This document shows, piece after piece, positions 17,628-26,156 of a stretch of 64,000 nt of DNA. Position 1 is the stretch's first letter, and every line of letters starts with the position of its first letter. The notes beneath the pieces were generated by a model. That model was not told the origin of the DNA and did not search any database. It saw only the letters and a list, made by a program, of their open reading frames with translations. This DNA comes from Clostridiales bacterium (GTDB taxonomy: Bacteria > Bacillota > Clostridia > Saccharofermentanales > Saccharofermentanaceae): NCBI GenBank assembly GCA_017529925.1, contig JAFXMZ010000027.1, positions 21,003-85,002 of the forward strand. The letters run 5' to 3'. Made by a program: the position numbers and the translations under genes.

Positions 17628-20462
17628 TCAGTCTCTTTCTACCTCACGGTCCTCAAAGGCCTCGATGATATCGCCTATCTTGATATCGTTATAGTTCGCG
17701 ATGGAAAGTCCGCACTCATAACCTGTAGCGACTTCCTTGACTGCGTCCTTCATCCTCTGCAGCGATCCGAGCGTACCGGTATAGATGACGATGTCATCAC
17801 GGAGTACTCTTACGCCGCAGTTCCTGGTGATCTTACCGTCCTTGACATAAGCACCGCCGATAGTTCCGACACCGCTGACCTTGAACAGTTCGCGGATCTC
17901 GACATGACCGAGAACGACTTCCTCGAACTTGGGCGCGAGCATTCCCTTCATCGCAGACTCGATATCCTCGATGGCATTATAGATAACGCTGTAGAGCTTG
18001 ATGTCTACGCCGGCTTCCTTAGCCTTCTCGGTAATGATCGCATTGGGACGTACGTTGAATCCGATGATGATAGCGTTGGAAACATCTGCGAGCATGACAT
18101 CGGATTCGTTGATAGCACCGACGGCACCGTGGATGACCTTAACGCGTACTTCCTCATTGGTAAGCTTCTCGACGGACTGTGTAACAGCCTCGACAGAACC
18201 CTGAACGTCTGCCTTGATGATGAGGTTGAGTTCCTTAACGTTGCCCTCTGCCATCTGTGCGGCAAGGTTCTCGAGAGATCTCGCGGAGCTCTTTCTCATA
18301 TGCTCCTCACGCTGCTTGATCCTTCTCTTCTCAACGAGCTGTCTTGCCATCTTGTCATCTGTTACGGCATAGAGCATCTCACCTGCTTCCGGTACTTCCG
18401 GAAGACCGAGGATCTCAACGGGGATGGAAGGACCTGCCTTCTTGATATCCTTACCCTTGTCGTCATACATCGCACGGATGTTGCCGATCATGGCGCCGCA
18501 GACAACGGAATCACCCTGCTTGAGCGTACCTCTCTGAACGAGGACAGTAGCTACAGGACCCCTTGCCTTGTCGAGCTTTGCCTCGATAACGGCACCCTTT
18601 GCCTGACGGGTAGGATCAGCCTTGAGCTCGAGAACATCAGCTACGAGGAGGACATTTTCGAGGAGATCATCGATACCTGTTCCCTGCTTTGCAGATACGG
18701 GTACCATGATCGTCGAGCCGCCCCACTCCTCGGGAATGAGTTCATAGTTAGCAAGCTCCTGCTTTACCTTATCGGGATTTGCACCCGGCTTATCTATCTT
18801 ATTGATCGCAACGACGATCTCGGTGCCTGCAGCCTTCGCATGGTTGATGGACTCGACTGTCTGGGGCATTACACCGTCATCGGCAGCAACAACGAGGATC
18901 GCGATATCCGTGAAGTTAGCACCTCTTGCACGCATCGTCGTAAATGCCTCATGACCGGGCGTATCGAGGAACGTGATCTGTCTTCCCTTCGTACGTACTG
19001 TATAAGCACCGATATGCTGCGTGATACCGCCGGCCTCACCGGAAACGACCGATGCTGATCTGATCCTGTCGAGCAGTGAAGTCTTACCATGGTCAACGTG
19101 ACCCATGACGACTACTACCGGAGGTCTGGGCTCGAGGCCTTCGGTCTCCTTGTTATCATCGTCATCGAAAAGGATATCCTCCTCGGTAACTTCCTCGAGC
19201 AGAGTAGCGTTGATACCGAAATCATCAGCTACGAGACAAGCCGTATCGAAGTCCAGCTCCTGGTTGATCGTAGCGAGCATTCCGAGCTTCATCAATACCT
19301 TGATGACATCGGAACTCTTCTTGCCGATACCTTCTGCAAGATCCTTGACCGTTATGAAAGGAGGTATCTGTACGTCGGTTATCGTCTGCTCGACGACAGG
19401 CTGGGCGATATATGTGCTCTTCTTCTTTTTCTTCTTGCCGTATGAATAATCATCAAAATCACCGTCTTCGGAGATCCTGCCGGTGAACTTGTTCTGTCCT
19501 CCGGTACGCCTCTTATCGGCACCTGACATATTCCTTCCGTTCTCACGGTTCTTATCGCTGTCGCTGTGCCTTCTGTCATTAGCGGATTTCTCGGCAAAGT
19601 TCGCCCTGCTCTTCTTCATCTCGTCGAGAGGAGTCTCAGACTTGGGCTTCGCAGCTCTTCTAGCCTGGGGACGTGCCTGGCCTTCATCATCCTTATCCTT
19701 GGCAAATCCGCCGCCCTGGGACCTGTCTCCCCTGGGACCGCCCTGATAGGATCCTCTCTGACCGCCGCCCTGATAGGAAGGACGTGATCCTCCCTGGCCG
19801 CCGTATCTTCCGCCTCTTCCGTTATCTACGAATACCGTTGACTTTCTGACGGTCTCAGGCATCGCAACGACGGCAGAAGAGATCTTGTTCTTATCGATAA
19901 CGGGCTTCGCGGGTTTGGCCTCGGCAGCAGGAGCAGGCGCTTCTGCTTTCTTATCTTCTGCAGGAGCAGCTTTTTCTTCAGCGGAAGGCTTCTTCGCCTC
20001 TTCGGCGGAAGGAGCTTCTTCGCTCTTCTTTGCCTTTGTCTTCTTCTCGGGAGCATCTTCCGTTTTTGCCTTGCTCTTTGAAGCAGGCTTCTCCTCAGCG
20101 GGAGTCTTTTCAGATGCTTCGGCTTCCTTAGCCTTGGACCTGGAAGAAGTCTTTGCCTTCTCACTCTTCTCCGCGGTGTCTTCACTCTTTGTCGTGGAAG
20201 TCTTGGAAGCCTTCTTCTCGGCAGCATCCGTCTCTTTTACCTTTGCTGTCTCAGCCTTTGTCTCCTTCTCGGGAGCAGCGGCCTTGACCTCAACTGATTC
20301 GGGAGCGGCAGCAGCCTTAACGGCAGCCTCATCTGCACTGACGGCAGCCGCCGCCTCGGGTGCGGGCTCAACTGCTTTCTTCTTGTGAACCCTTCCGACA
20401 CGCATTGTCTTGTTGCCGGACACACCGCCCATGGTCAGTCTGTTTTCTTTGTTTTCACTCAT
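17628..20462 (-). CDS. infB: Translation initiation factor IF-2
   Basis: GTPase that brings fMet-tRNA to the 30S subunit. 944 aa. The first ~350 residues are disordered: an Ala/Glu/Lys-rich part, then a Gly/Arg-rich part ([12 protein letters not shown]). The IF-2 N-domain follows, then the G domain with [20 protein letters not shown] and NKIDKPGA, domain II and the C-terminal domains. Start at 20462 overlaps the preceding gene by ATGA with GGAGG 10 nt upstream. The sequence opposite the N-terminus contains long antisense frames that come only from the repetitive codons. Confidence 0.97.
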   Translation of the reverse strand: MSENKENRLTMGGVSGNKTMRVGRVHKKKAVEPAPEAAAAVSADEAAVKAAAAPESVEVKAAAPEKETKAETAKVKETDAAEKKASKTSTTKSEDTAEKSEKAKTSSRSKAKEAEASEKTPAEEKPASKSKAKTEDAPEKKTKAKKSEEAPSAEEAKKPSAEEKAAPAEDKKAEAPAPAAEAKPAKPVIDKNKISSAVVAMPETVRKSTVFVDNGRGGRYGGQGGSRPSYQGGGQRGSYQGGPRGDRSQGGGFAKDKDDEGQARPQARRAAKPKSETPLDEMKKSRANFAEKSANDRRHSDSDKNRENGRNMSGADKRRTGGQNKFTGRISEDGDFDDYSYGKKKKKKSTYIAQPVVEQTITDVQIPPFITVKDLAEGIGKKSSDVIKVLMKLGMLATINQELDFDTACLVADDFGINATLLEEVTEEDILFDDDDNKETEGLEPRPPVVVVMGHVDHGKTSLLDRIRSASVVSGEAGGITQHIGAYTVRTKGRQITFLDTPGHEAFTTMRARGANFTDIAILVVAADDGVMPQTVESINHAKAAGTEIVVAINKIDKPGANPDKVKQELANYELIPEEWGGSTIMVPVSAKQGTGIDDLLENVLLVADVLELKADPTRQAKGAVIEAKLDKARGPVATVLVQRGTLKQGDSVVCGAMIGNIRAMYDDKGKDIKKAGPSIPVEILGLPEVPEAGEMLYAVTDDKMARQLVEKRRIKQREEHMRKSSARSLENLAAQMAEGNVKELNLIIKADVQGSVEAVTQSVEKLTNEEVRVKVIHGAVGAINESDVMLADVSNAIIIGFNVRPNAIITEKAKEAGVDIKLYSVIYNAIEDIESAMKGMLAPKFEEVVLGHVEIRELFKVSGVGTIGGAYVKDGKITRNCGVRVLRDDIVIYTGTLGSLQRMKDAVKEVATGYECGLSIANYNDIKIGDIIEAFEDREVERD

Positions 20463-20824
20463 TGATCGGTATCCTCCGTATGTTGATCCGTTTCATTTTC
20501 TTTGTCGTATGACTGAAGCATCGCCTCTAATCCCGAAGCAAATCCCTCGTCCGTGATCCCTGCTAACGCTCTGGCGGGTTTGCCTATCGCGCAGCCGAGC
20601 TCATATGAACTCGCGAAGGAATATGCATCAGGAAGATCGGTTCCTGTTTTTGCTGCGATATCGAGGAGCTTACCGAGCGTATTGGCCGAGATATCTTCGG
20701 ACAGGATCAGGAGCTTTATCTCTCCCTTTCTTATGCCCGCCTCGACGCTTGCAAATCCCGACAGCACCTTCCCGGCTCTGGATGAAAGACCTAACAGTCC
20801 GAGTATCCTCTGCTTATCATCCAT
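20459..20824 (-). CDS. ylxQ: L7Ae/L30e-family RNA-binding protein (YlxQ-like)
   Basis: Small kink-turn-binding-fold protein found between ylxR and infB in Bacillota. 121 aa, with [20 protein letters not shown] and LLILSEDIS, typical of the family. Start at 20824, 10 nt after the rnpM stop; a frame open further upstream lies inside rnpM and is not used. The C-terminal 20 residues are acidic and polar. In vivo target not known from sequence. Confidence 0.87.
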   Translation of the reverse strand: MDDKQRILGLLGLSSRAGKVLSGFASVEAGIRKGEIKLLILSEDISANTLGKLLDIAAKTGTDLPDAYSFASSYELGCAIGKPARALAGITDEGFASGLEAMLQSYDKENETDQHTEDTDQ

Positions 20825-20834
20825 AACCTGGTCT

Positions 20835-21131
20835 TTATTCCCCGTCGGCACCGGACTCAGCGTCCGCCTCACACAGCTTCAGTATCTCGTCAGCGACCGA
20901 CTTGAGGTCGTCTTCGTCGATACGATGGCGAAGCCCTTTCGAAAGTCTGTGCGCCTTGAGTTCCGTCATGATGCACTGCACGTCCCTGCAGAGGTAGGAA
21001 CCTCTTCCGGCGGCCTTGCCGGTGGGATCATATGCAATGTTGCCGTCAGGCATAAGGACGACTCTCAGGAGATCCTTCTTGTCTTTCCTTGTCTTGCAGG
21101 AAACGCACATCCTCTGCGGCTTCTTCTTCAC
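20835..21131 (-). CDS. rnpM: YlxR-family RNA-binding protein RnpM
   Basis: DUF448 protein; the B. subtilis relative was reported to bind and modulate RNase P. About 98 aa: MCVSCKTRKDKKDLLRVV at the N-terminus and the family signature GRGSYLCRD in the middle. The GTG at 21131 stands 4 nt after the nusA stop with a perfect AGGAGG 9 nt upstream that itself lies in the last nusA codons; this start gives the usual family N-terminus, so the longer frame from 21155 is rejected. Two CxxC-like cysteines are present. The C-terminus is acidic. Confidence 0.9.
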   Translation of the reverse strand: MKKKPQRMCVSCKTRKDKKDLLRVVLMPDGNIAYDPTGKAAGRGSYLCRDVQCIMTELKAHRLSKGLRHRIDEDDLKSVADEILKLCEADAESGADGE

Positions 21132-21135
21132 GGCT

Positions 21136-22284
21136 TCAGCCCTCCTGCTGATCATCCTCGACTACAGTAAACTTGTCGAGCATCTTCTGGGTAGCCTCAG
21201 CTGCTTCATCGGATTCCTTCTTGATATCGATCCTGAATCCGGTAAGCCTTGCGGCGAGCCTTACATTCTGTCCTGCTCTTCCGATAGCAAGTGAGAACTG
21301 CTGATCCGGAACGATGACCTTGGCATATCTCTCGACTGTTCCGTCCTCGTTCGTCGTGATCTCAGTGTCAACTCTCATTACTCTCGCAGGCTGGAGTGCT
21401 TCGGAGATGAAGAGAGCGGGATCTTCGTTCCAGTCAACGATATCGATCTTCTCTCCGCCGAGCTCGTTCATTATCTCCTGGACACGCTGGCCCCTCTGGC
21501 CTACGCATGCACCCTTTGCATCGATATTCTCATCTCTCGAGCAGACAGCGACCTTGGATCTTGCACCGGGCTCTCTGGAGATGGACTTGATCATGACCTC
21601 ACCGGACTTGATCTCGGGAACCTCAAGCTCGAAGAGCTTTCTGACGAGCTCATTGGATGTTCTCGAAAGCGTGATCGAAGGATGACCGTTATGCTCCTCA
21701 ACGCAGAGAACGAGGAACTTCATGCTCCTGTTCATGGAATAGTCTTCATTCCTGATCTGGCCTTCCTTGGGGAGGACTGCCTCTGCCCTGTCGATGTCGA
21801 CATAGACATTCCTGCTGTCTCTTCTGAGGATGACGCCCGTAGTGATCTCATTGATCTTCTCGGAGAATTCATCCTGGATCCTCTTGTACTCTGCATCTCT
21901 TACCCTCTGGGAGATGGCACTCTTGGCAGCCGTAGCCGCAAGTCTTCCGAGCTGGTCAACCTCGATACCGATCTCGATCTGGTCTCCGACCTCGATCTGA
22001 TCGTCAGTAGCCTTTGCCTCCTCAATAGAGATCTGGTTTACGGGATCATCGACTTCCTCTACGACATCAACGAGCTTATAAACGAATATCTCGCCTGTCT
22101 CACGGTCGATCTCAGCCGCAACCTCGTTAACGTTCATTCCGGAGAACTCTCTCTTGAATGCTGTAACGATACCTTCCTCGACTGCACTTATGAGAGTTTC
22201 CTCGTCGATCCCTCTTTCCTTGGCAAGGAACTTGATCGCGTCAAGTACATTCTCTTTTGCTTCCTCCTGCTGCTTCTTTGCCAT
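21136..22284 (-). CDS. nusA: Transcription termination/antitermination factor NusA
   Basis: RNA-polymerase-binding factor acting in pausing, termination and rRNA antitermination. 382 aa: N-terminal RNAP-binding domain, S1 domain (about 135-200), two KH domains with GACVGQRGQRVQ and SLAIGRAGQNVRLAARLTG. No C-terminal acidic repeats, as usual for Bacillota. The ATG at 22284 has GGAGG 8 nt upstream. NusA may control its own operon through the hairpin in the rimP leader. Confidence 0.97.
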   Translation of the reverse strand: MAKKQQEEAKENVLDAIKFLAKERGIDEETLISAVEEGIVTAFKREFSGMNVNEVAAEIDRETGEIFVYKLVDVVEEVDDPVNQISIEEAKATDDQIEVGDQIEIGIEVDQLGRLAATAAKSAISQRVRDAEYKRIQDEFSEKINEITTGVILRRDSRNVYVDIDRAEAVLPKEGQIRNEDYSMNRSMKFLVLCVEEHNGHPSITLSRTSNELVRKLFELEVPEIKSGEVMIKSISREPGARSKVAVCSRDENIDAKGACVGQRGQRVQEIMNELGGEKIDIVDWNEDPALFISEALQPARVMRVDTEITTNEDGTVERYAKVIVPDQQFSLAIGRAGQNVRLAARLTGFRIDIKKESDEAAEATQKMLDKFTVVEDDQQEG

Positions 22285-22336
22285 TTTCTTTTCCTCCGTT
22301 TATGAATTGTTTTTATATTTGCCGTTTATGCGTCCG

Positions 22337-22807
22337 TCAGAATTCGATATGACGTACCGCTTTGGAAATATCACTGATCTTTGCTTCGAACTTCTCTCCG
22401 TCTTCCTTCTCGAAAATGACCGTCTCCTCCTCACTGTTGACGCCTGATGCTTTCGCGATGACGTCTCCGCCGAGTCCTGATCCGGGCATGAATGACAGTT
22501 CGAGCTTCTCACCTTCGTACCTGATGTAATCCCTGATCTCGGTAAGAGGTCTGGTAAGACCCGGGGACGACACTTCAAAATAATCGGCATCGTGCCTGAG
22601 CTTCTCATCAAGTATCGGATCTATGACTCTCGAAAACTCTTCGCACTCATCGATACCGACGCCGCCCTTCCTGTCTATGAAGAGCCTCAGGAAATACGAA
22701 GGACCTTCCTTCTTGTATTCCGCATCGACAAGGTCGAGTCCCATCTGCTCTGCAACGGGGTATGCGATGTCATATGCGGCCTGTGCGGTCTTTGACCTTT
22801 TTGCCAT
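22337..22807 (-). CDS. rimP: Ribosome maturation factor RimP
   Basis: Acts in 30S assembly. 156 aa with an N-terminal alpha/beta domain (LVDAEYKKEG, LRLFIDRKGGVGIDECEEFSR) and a C-terminal SH3-like domain. AAGGAGG lies immediately upstream of the ATG at 22807. First gene of the rimP-nusA-rnpM-ylxQ-infB-rbfA-nrnA-truB-ribF series. Confidence 0.95.
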   Translation of the reverse strand: MAKRSKTAQAAYDIAYPVAEQMGLDLVDAEYKKEGPSYFLRLFIDRKGGVGIDECEEFSRVIDPILDEKLRHDADYFEVSSPGLTRPLTEIRDYIRYEGEKLELSFMPGSGLGGDVIAKASGVNSEEETVIFEKEDGEKFEAKISDISKAVRHIEF

Positions 22808-22819
22808 CTTTCCTCCTTA

Positions 22820-22853
22820 ATAAAACAAAAAACGGACTCTGCAAAGCCCGTTT
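22820..22853 (-). terminator. Terminator-like hairpin (attenuator) in the rimP-nusA leader
   Basis: Minus-strand stem AAACGGGCT / AGTCCGTTT (9 bp, one G-U; 22830-22853), 6-nt loop, then TTTTTT and more T. It ends about 15 nt before the rimP Shine-Dalgarno and about 25 nt after the predicted start site. An alternative hairpin (TTTACTT/AAGTAAA) overlaps its 5' arm. In B. subtilis the nusA operon is reported to be autoregulated by a NusA-dependent leader terminator, so the same logic is inferred here. Confidence 0.7.
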
Positions 22854-22882
22854 ACTTAAAAAAGTAAAATAACAGCATCGTC

Positions 22883-22911
22883 ATGATAACACACGAAAGT
22901 GATTAAGGCAA
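22883..22911 (-). promoter_or_regulatory. Promoter of the rimP-nusA-infB operon
   Basis: Minus strand: TTGCCT (22906-22911), 17-nt spacer, extended -10 TGTTATCAT (hexamer 22883-22888). Confidence 0.65.
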
Positions 22912-22930
22912 ATATATTATCTATATACAT

Positions 22931-23003
22931 AGGGAGCCCTTTACGGATGACGGGACCCCGCGCCGCCGTGCGCTCTCAAGGCCCGGCCCGTACAGCGGGG
23001 CCG
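22931..23003. other. GC-rich structured element of unknown role
   Basis: About 70 bp of very GC-rich sequence in an otherwise AT-rich divergent intergenic region. It contains a perfect CGGCCC/GGGCCG stem (22984-22989 with 22998-23003) and a longer possible pairing GGACCCCGC/GCGGGGCC. No protein frame and no T-run. It could be a small structured RNA or a protein-binding site. Confidence 0.4.
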
Positions 23004-23052
23004 ATTGTGGTTAATGTTAACAAAAAATACTAACTTTTTCCTCAATTTACTA

Positions 23053-23081
23053 TTCAAAATATACTGACATTCAAGTACAAT
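23053..23081 (+). promoter_or_regulatory. Promoter of the 23161 gene
   Basis: TTCAAA (23053-23058), 17-nt spacer, TACAAT (23076-23081); about 75 nt leader. Confidence 0.5.
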
Positions 23082-23160
23082 AGATTTATCGGTAAGGGAA
23101 AGATCGGATATGCTCCGGGCACTCCTTTACGGATATAATCGAACCAAAGGAGAACTTATT

Positions 23161-23568
23161 ATGATCAAGATCATCGCAGGTGAGAAGGGTACAGGAAAGA
23201 CAGCGCGCTTGGTTGACGATATCAACACGGTAGCGGCACAGGACAACAACGTAGTATGTATCGAGAGAGGCAACAGACTCGACCAGCTCCTTAAGCCTAA
23301 CGTAAGACTCGTCAACATGAAAGAATACCCCGTCTCCGGCTATGATCAGCTCCTCGCTTTTATATGTGGGATCTGCTCCAAGGATTATGACCTGACACAT
23401 ATCTACATCGACAGCATCTTCAAGGTTGCAGCTGATGACAGTTTCGACGGTCTCGAGGACTTTATCGGAAAGCTCGATTCCTTCCTTAGGGATTCCCCTA
23501 TCACGGCAACGATCATCCTTAGCGGTAAGGTCGATGAACTCCCTGAGAAGGTAAAGGCATATTGCTGA
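23161..23568 (+). CDS. Small P-loop ATPase-like protein of unknown function
   Basis: 135 aa cytoplasmic protein. Walker A motif GEKGTGKT at residues 7-14, followed by a beta-strand/helix pattern and a weak Walker-B-like strand (HIYIDSI). The protein is too short for a full AAA or ABC ATPase. Similar short P-loop proteins of unknown role occur in many Bacillota (recalled, not searched). The ATG at 23161 has AGGAG 8 nt upstream; a frame open to 23110 has no such support. Monocistronic: own promoter and terminator. Confidence 0.8.
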   Translation: MIKIIAGEKGTGKTARLVDDINTVAAQDNNVVCIERGNRLDQLLKPNVRLVNMKEYPVSGYDQLLAFICGICSKDYDLTHIYIDSIFKVAADDSFDGLEDFIGKLDSFLRDSPITATIILSGKVDELPEKVKAYC

Positions 23569-23590
23569 TCTTTAAGACTGAAGACTAACG

Positions 23591-23651
23591 GAAGCCGTCT
23601 CCACCGTAGGTATCTGCCTCCTGTGAAGACGGCTTCTTTTTATGCCTTTTT
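23591..23651 (+). terminator. Intrinsic terminator after the P-loop gene
   Basis: Perfect 10-bp stem (23591-23600 with 23637-23646) with a 36-nt loop, followed by TTTTT. Confidence 0.75.
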
Positions 23652-23739
23652 AATGCTTTTGTAAACTGACGGAAACACATCTATGACACCGATGGAATAG
23701 TATATATCTATACATCTTATAAAACGGAGGGTCATCGTT

Positions 23740-24162
23740 ATGGGTTTCATGAAAGAATTTAAGGAATTCGCACTCAAGGGCAACGTAATGGATATGGCTA
23801 TCGGTGTCATCATCGGCGGCGCTTTCGGTGCGATCGTAACATCACTTACAGACAACTTTATCAATCCTCTGATCAACAGCATCGGCGGTGCTGAGGTCGG
23901 CGGCGCGATCAAGCTCCCCTGGGTAAACTACGAGGGTCTCGATCCTGAGCAGACAGCAGCTCTTTCGCTCAACTACGGAGCATTCATCACAGCTATCATC
24001 AACTTCATCATCCTGGCATTCATCCTGTTCCTCCTCATCAAGGGAATGAACAAGCTCATGACCATCGGCAAGAAGAAGGAAGAAGAGGCAGCTGCACCTG
24101 CAGAGCCTTCCGATGAGGTCAAGCTCCTTACTGAGATCAAGGATATCCTTGCAGCCAAGTAA
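23740..24162 (+). CDS. mscL: Large-conductance mechanosensitive channel MscL
   Basis: Pentameric membrane channel that opens under hypo-osmotic stress. 140 aa: N-terminal amphipathic helix (MKEFKEFALKGNVMDMAIGV), TM1 with IGGAFGAIV, a short periplasmic-side loop, TM2 and a charged C-terminal helix. GGAGG 9 nt upstream of the ATG. Followed by a strong bidirectional terminator. Confidence 0.96.
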   Translation: MGFMKEFKEFALKGNVMDMAIGVIIGGAFGAIVTSLTDNFINPLINSIGGAEVGGAIKLPWVNYEGLDPEQTAALSLNYGAFITAIINFIILAFILFLLIKGMNKLMTIGKKKEEEAAAPAEPSDEVKLLTEIKDILAAK

Positions 24163-24196
24163 TAAGAGTCTTTTCCGAAGACAATTTGCATAAAAG

Positions 24197-24231
24197 AAGG
24201 CCGTCCGGTATTTCCGGGCGGTCTTACTTTT
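24197..24231 (+). terminator. Bidirectional terminator between mscL and the Fur-family gene
   Basis: 12-bp stem (24197-24208 with 24214-24225, G-U pairs included), 5-nt loop, with CTTTTTC on the plus side and TTCTTTT on the minus side. The minus-strand gene stop lies inside the stem. Confidence 0.8.
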
Positions 24232-24652
24232 TCTTCTTATCGGATGACGGGGCGCATTTGGGACAGAGCCCTTCGGCCGTAAGCGAGATACTCTCCGTAA
24301 CGGCCCCCGGTATCTCTTCAAAGAGCGAGTCCGGGCAGCTCTTTATGTCATATATCTTTCCGCATTCCCTGCAGAAAAAGTGTCCGTGGAATTCTGTAAC
24401 CGAGTCATAGTGACGTTCGCCGTCGGGAGATACGATCCTGACGAGGAGATTCTCGTCGGACAGCCTTTCGGTAACGTTATAGACCGAAGCCAGCGAAAGC
24501 GAAGGATTCTTGTCCTTCAATGCCGTATATATCTCATCACATGTCGGATGTATCCTGTTACGCAGAAGGAAGTCGTAGATAACGACGCGGGGAGTCGTAA
24601 TACGAATGCCGGCTTCCCTTAACCTGTCCTGTGCGTCCCTTACGGTTTGCAT
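24224..24652 (-). CDS. Fur-family metalloregulator (PerR/Zur-like)
   Basis: 142-aa transcriptional repressor. N-terminal winged helix with RITTPRVVIYDFLL and LASVYNVTERL, then the metal-binding dimerisation domain with HYDSVTEFHGHFFC and two CxxC pairs (CREC, CPKC) that form the structural zinc site. The HFHGH-type region resembles PerR, but Fur, Zur and PerR cannot be told apart with certainty here. Start chosen at 24652 because GGAG stands 9 nt upstream; in-frame ATG and TTG codons further up lie in the -10 region. A TTATAA repeat covers the promoter. Confidence 0.88.
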   Translation of the reverse strand: MQTVRDAQDRLREAGIRITTPRVVIYDFLLRNRIHPTCDEIYTALKDKNPSLSLASVYNVTERLSDENLLVRIVSPDGERHYDSVTEFHGHFFCRECGKIYDIKSCPDSLFEEIPGAVTESISLTAEGLCPKCAPSSDKKKK

Positions 24653-24666
24653 GCCATTTTTCTCCA

Positions 24667-24683
24667 TTATAATCAATTTATAA
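24667..24683 (-). promoter_or_regulatory. Candidate Per/Fur-type operator over the promoter
   Basis: Two TTATAA hexamers separated by 5 bp (24667-24672 and 24678-24683), similar to the half-sites of the B. subtilis Per box, overlapping a TATAAT -10. Suggests autoregulation. Confidence 0.5.
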
Positions 24684-24773
24684 CCATTCTAAAATAATAA
24701 GAGGTATTTTTCAACATATAAATATATGACAGCGAAAAACAGTTCCCGTGAAAATGAGAAACAGACCTATAAA

Positions 24774-24803
24774 AAAGTGACGGCCTTTGCCGTCACTTTT
24801 TCT
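24774..24803 (-). terminator. Terminator overlapping the end of the ArsR-family gene
   Basis: Minus-strand AAAAAGTGACGGC / GCCGTCACTTTTT, perfect, 4-nt loop. The A side is the last lysine codons plus the stop of the gene; the T side is the U-run. Confidence 0.85.
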
Positions 24804-25344
24804 TTTTATCTTTTTTCTTATCTTTCTTTTTGTCTTTTTTCTTCTTGCCGTCTTTGTCCTTGTCTTTATCCTTTGAAGACTTGGAAGGCTTTATTGCCTT
24901 TGTATCCTTACCTGCTATTGCTTCCCTGGAAGGTTTAGCAGTCTCCTCGGGCTTTGCCTTGGCGGCAGGCTTTGCAGCAGGCTTCTTGGTTGCAGCTTCC
25001 TTTTTGACAGGAGCGCTTACCGTCTTTTTCACAGGTGCTGCTTCCGGAGATACAGATGAAGCAGGCTGAGCACCGAGACTGTCAATGATACTCCTTATCT
25101 CGTCGATCTTCTTTCTGTTAACGGAATAACGGATACATCTTCCGTCCTTCCTGGCTTTGACAAGATCATTTTCGATGAGTATCGACATATGATGGGACAG
25201 TGTGGGCTGCGTGATCGTAAGATCTGCAAGTATATCCACGCCGCGCAGTTCCCTGTCGGAAGAGAGCCTGTCGACTATGCGGAGCCTTACCGGTTCTGCG
25301 AGCGCGCCGAGTGCACCGATGACTGACTGAGATATCTTTTTCAT
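24793..25344 (-). CDS. ArsR-family regulator with long lysine-rich tail
   Basis: 183 aa. Residues 1-90 form an ArsR-type winged helix (LAEPVRLRIVDRLS, ITQPTLSHHMSILIENDLV). No obvious metal-binding cysteines, so the signal is unknown. Residues 95-183 are a disordered Ala/Pro/Lys region ending in Lys/Asp repeats (KKKDKKKDKKKK), which may bind DNA or RNA non-specifically. AAGGAGG 4 nt before the ATG. It starts 9 nt after the YhbD-like gene, so the two are co-transcribed. Confidence 0.87.
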   Translation of the reverse strand: MKKISQSVIGALGALAEPVRLRIVDRLSSDRELRGVDILADLTITQPTLSHHMSILIENDLVKARKDGRCIRYSVNRKKIDEIRSIIDSLGAQPASSVSPEAAPVKKTVSAPVKKEAATKKPAAKPAAKAKPEETAKPSREAIAGKDTKAIKPSKSSKDKDKDKDGKKKKDKKKDKKKDKKKK

Positions 25345-25353
25345 CGGTCCTCC

Positions 25354-25983
25354 TTATGCGATCAGCTGATCCTTGAGTGCTTCCTCAAATTCCGTAAGGT
25401 TAGCGCAGGCGATGACCTCTGTATTATCCTCAAGGAGGATATCCTCTTCGCCTCTTACGAGGACCGTCATCGGAACTCCGAGCTTACGGAGGAGAAGGAG
25501 CTGATAGTCCTTGCTGGCCTCGACTGAAAGATATTTGCACAGGAGTCTCAGGACCTGCTTTGCGTCCTCCAGATAGATTCCGGAAAGCTTCATGAGGTGA
25601 TCTACTACGTACATTCCGAATACATCATTGAAATCGAGGAGCGTCTTGGTGGGATATACACTGCAGAATGCGGTGATCGACAGCTTGGATACGATACCGA
25701 GTTCCCTGAAATCCTTGAGCGGGATCTTGAAGCTCTTTACGTTAGCGGAAAAGAGTTCCTGCATCTGCTCGACAGACAGCTCATTCTTGAGTTCCTTGAT
25801 CCTTTCGATCCTTGTAAGGACCTTGGTCCTGGGGAAATATGTCGCCTGTCCTGTCTCAGTTGCCCTGTGGATAAACCAGCTCTCGGGAATGAGGTTCATC
25901 CTCTTCCACCTGTAGAGCGTTCCGTAAGAGATCTGAGCTACTCTCAAAAGCTGCTTTTTGGAGATCAATTCTTCATCTGACAT
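25354..25983 (-). CDS. yhbD: YhbD-like (DUF4004) MerR-type DNA-binding protein
   Basis: 209 aa. The N-terminus (ISKKQLLRVAQISYGTLYRW, then KRMNLIPESWFI) is a MerR-like helix-turn-helix as in B. subtilis YhbD, followed by a helical region of unknown function. ATG at 25983 with GAGG 8 nt upstream; the ATG at 25989 is only 2 nt from it. Effector and targets unknown. Confidence 0.82.
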   Translation of the reverse strand: MSDEELISKKQLLRVAQISYGTLYRWKRMNLIPESWFIHRATETGQATYFPRTKVLTRIERIKELKNELSVEQMQELFSANVKSFKIPLKDFRELGIVSKLSITAFCSVYPTKTLLDFNDVFGMYVVDHLMKLSGIYLEDAKQVLRLLCKYLSVEASKDYQLLLLRKLGVPMTVLVRGEEDILLEDNTEVIACANLTEFEEALKDQLIA

Positions 25984-26071
25984 ACGCATTACCTCACAAT
26001 AGATTTCTCTTAATTAGCATTTTAATATAACAATGTTACAAAGATGGGTCAGCGCTGTGTTAATCAGAGTA

Positions 26072-26108
26072 CAAAAAAGAGGTGCCGTCCCGTACGTGGG
26101 ACAGCACC
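26072..26108 (-). terminator. Intrinsic terminator of the Ala-rich membrane protein gene
   Basis: Minus-strand stem GGTGCTGTCCC / GGGACGGCACC (26081-26108), 6-nt loop, followed by TCTTTTTTG. Confidence 0.85.
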
Positions 26109-26156
26109 CCGAAAAGCAGTCTTAACCAGTAGTTCTTACTTCATCAGGACATCAGA

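Noticed and set aside
17385..19058. 557-codon open frame opposite infB
   Set aside because: Fully antisense to the clear IF-2 gene, no domain, no Shine-Dalgarno; a by-product of biased codons.
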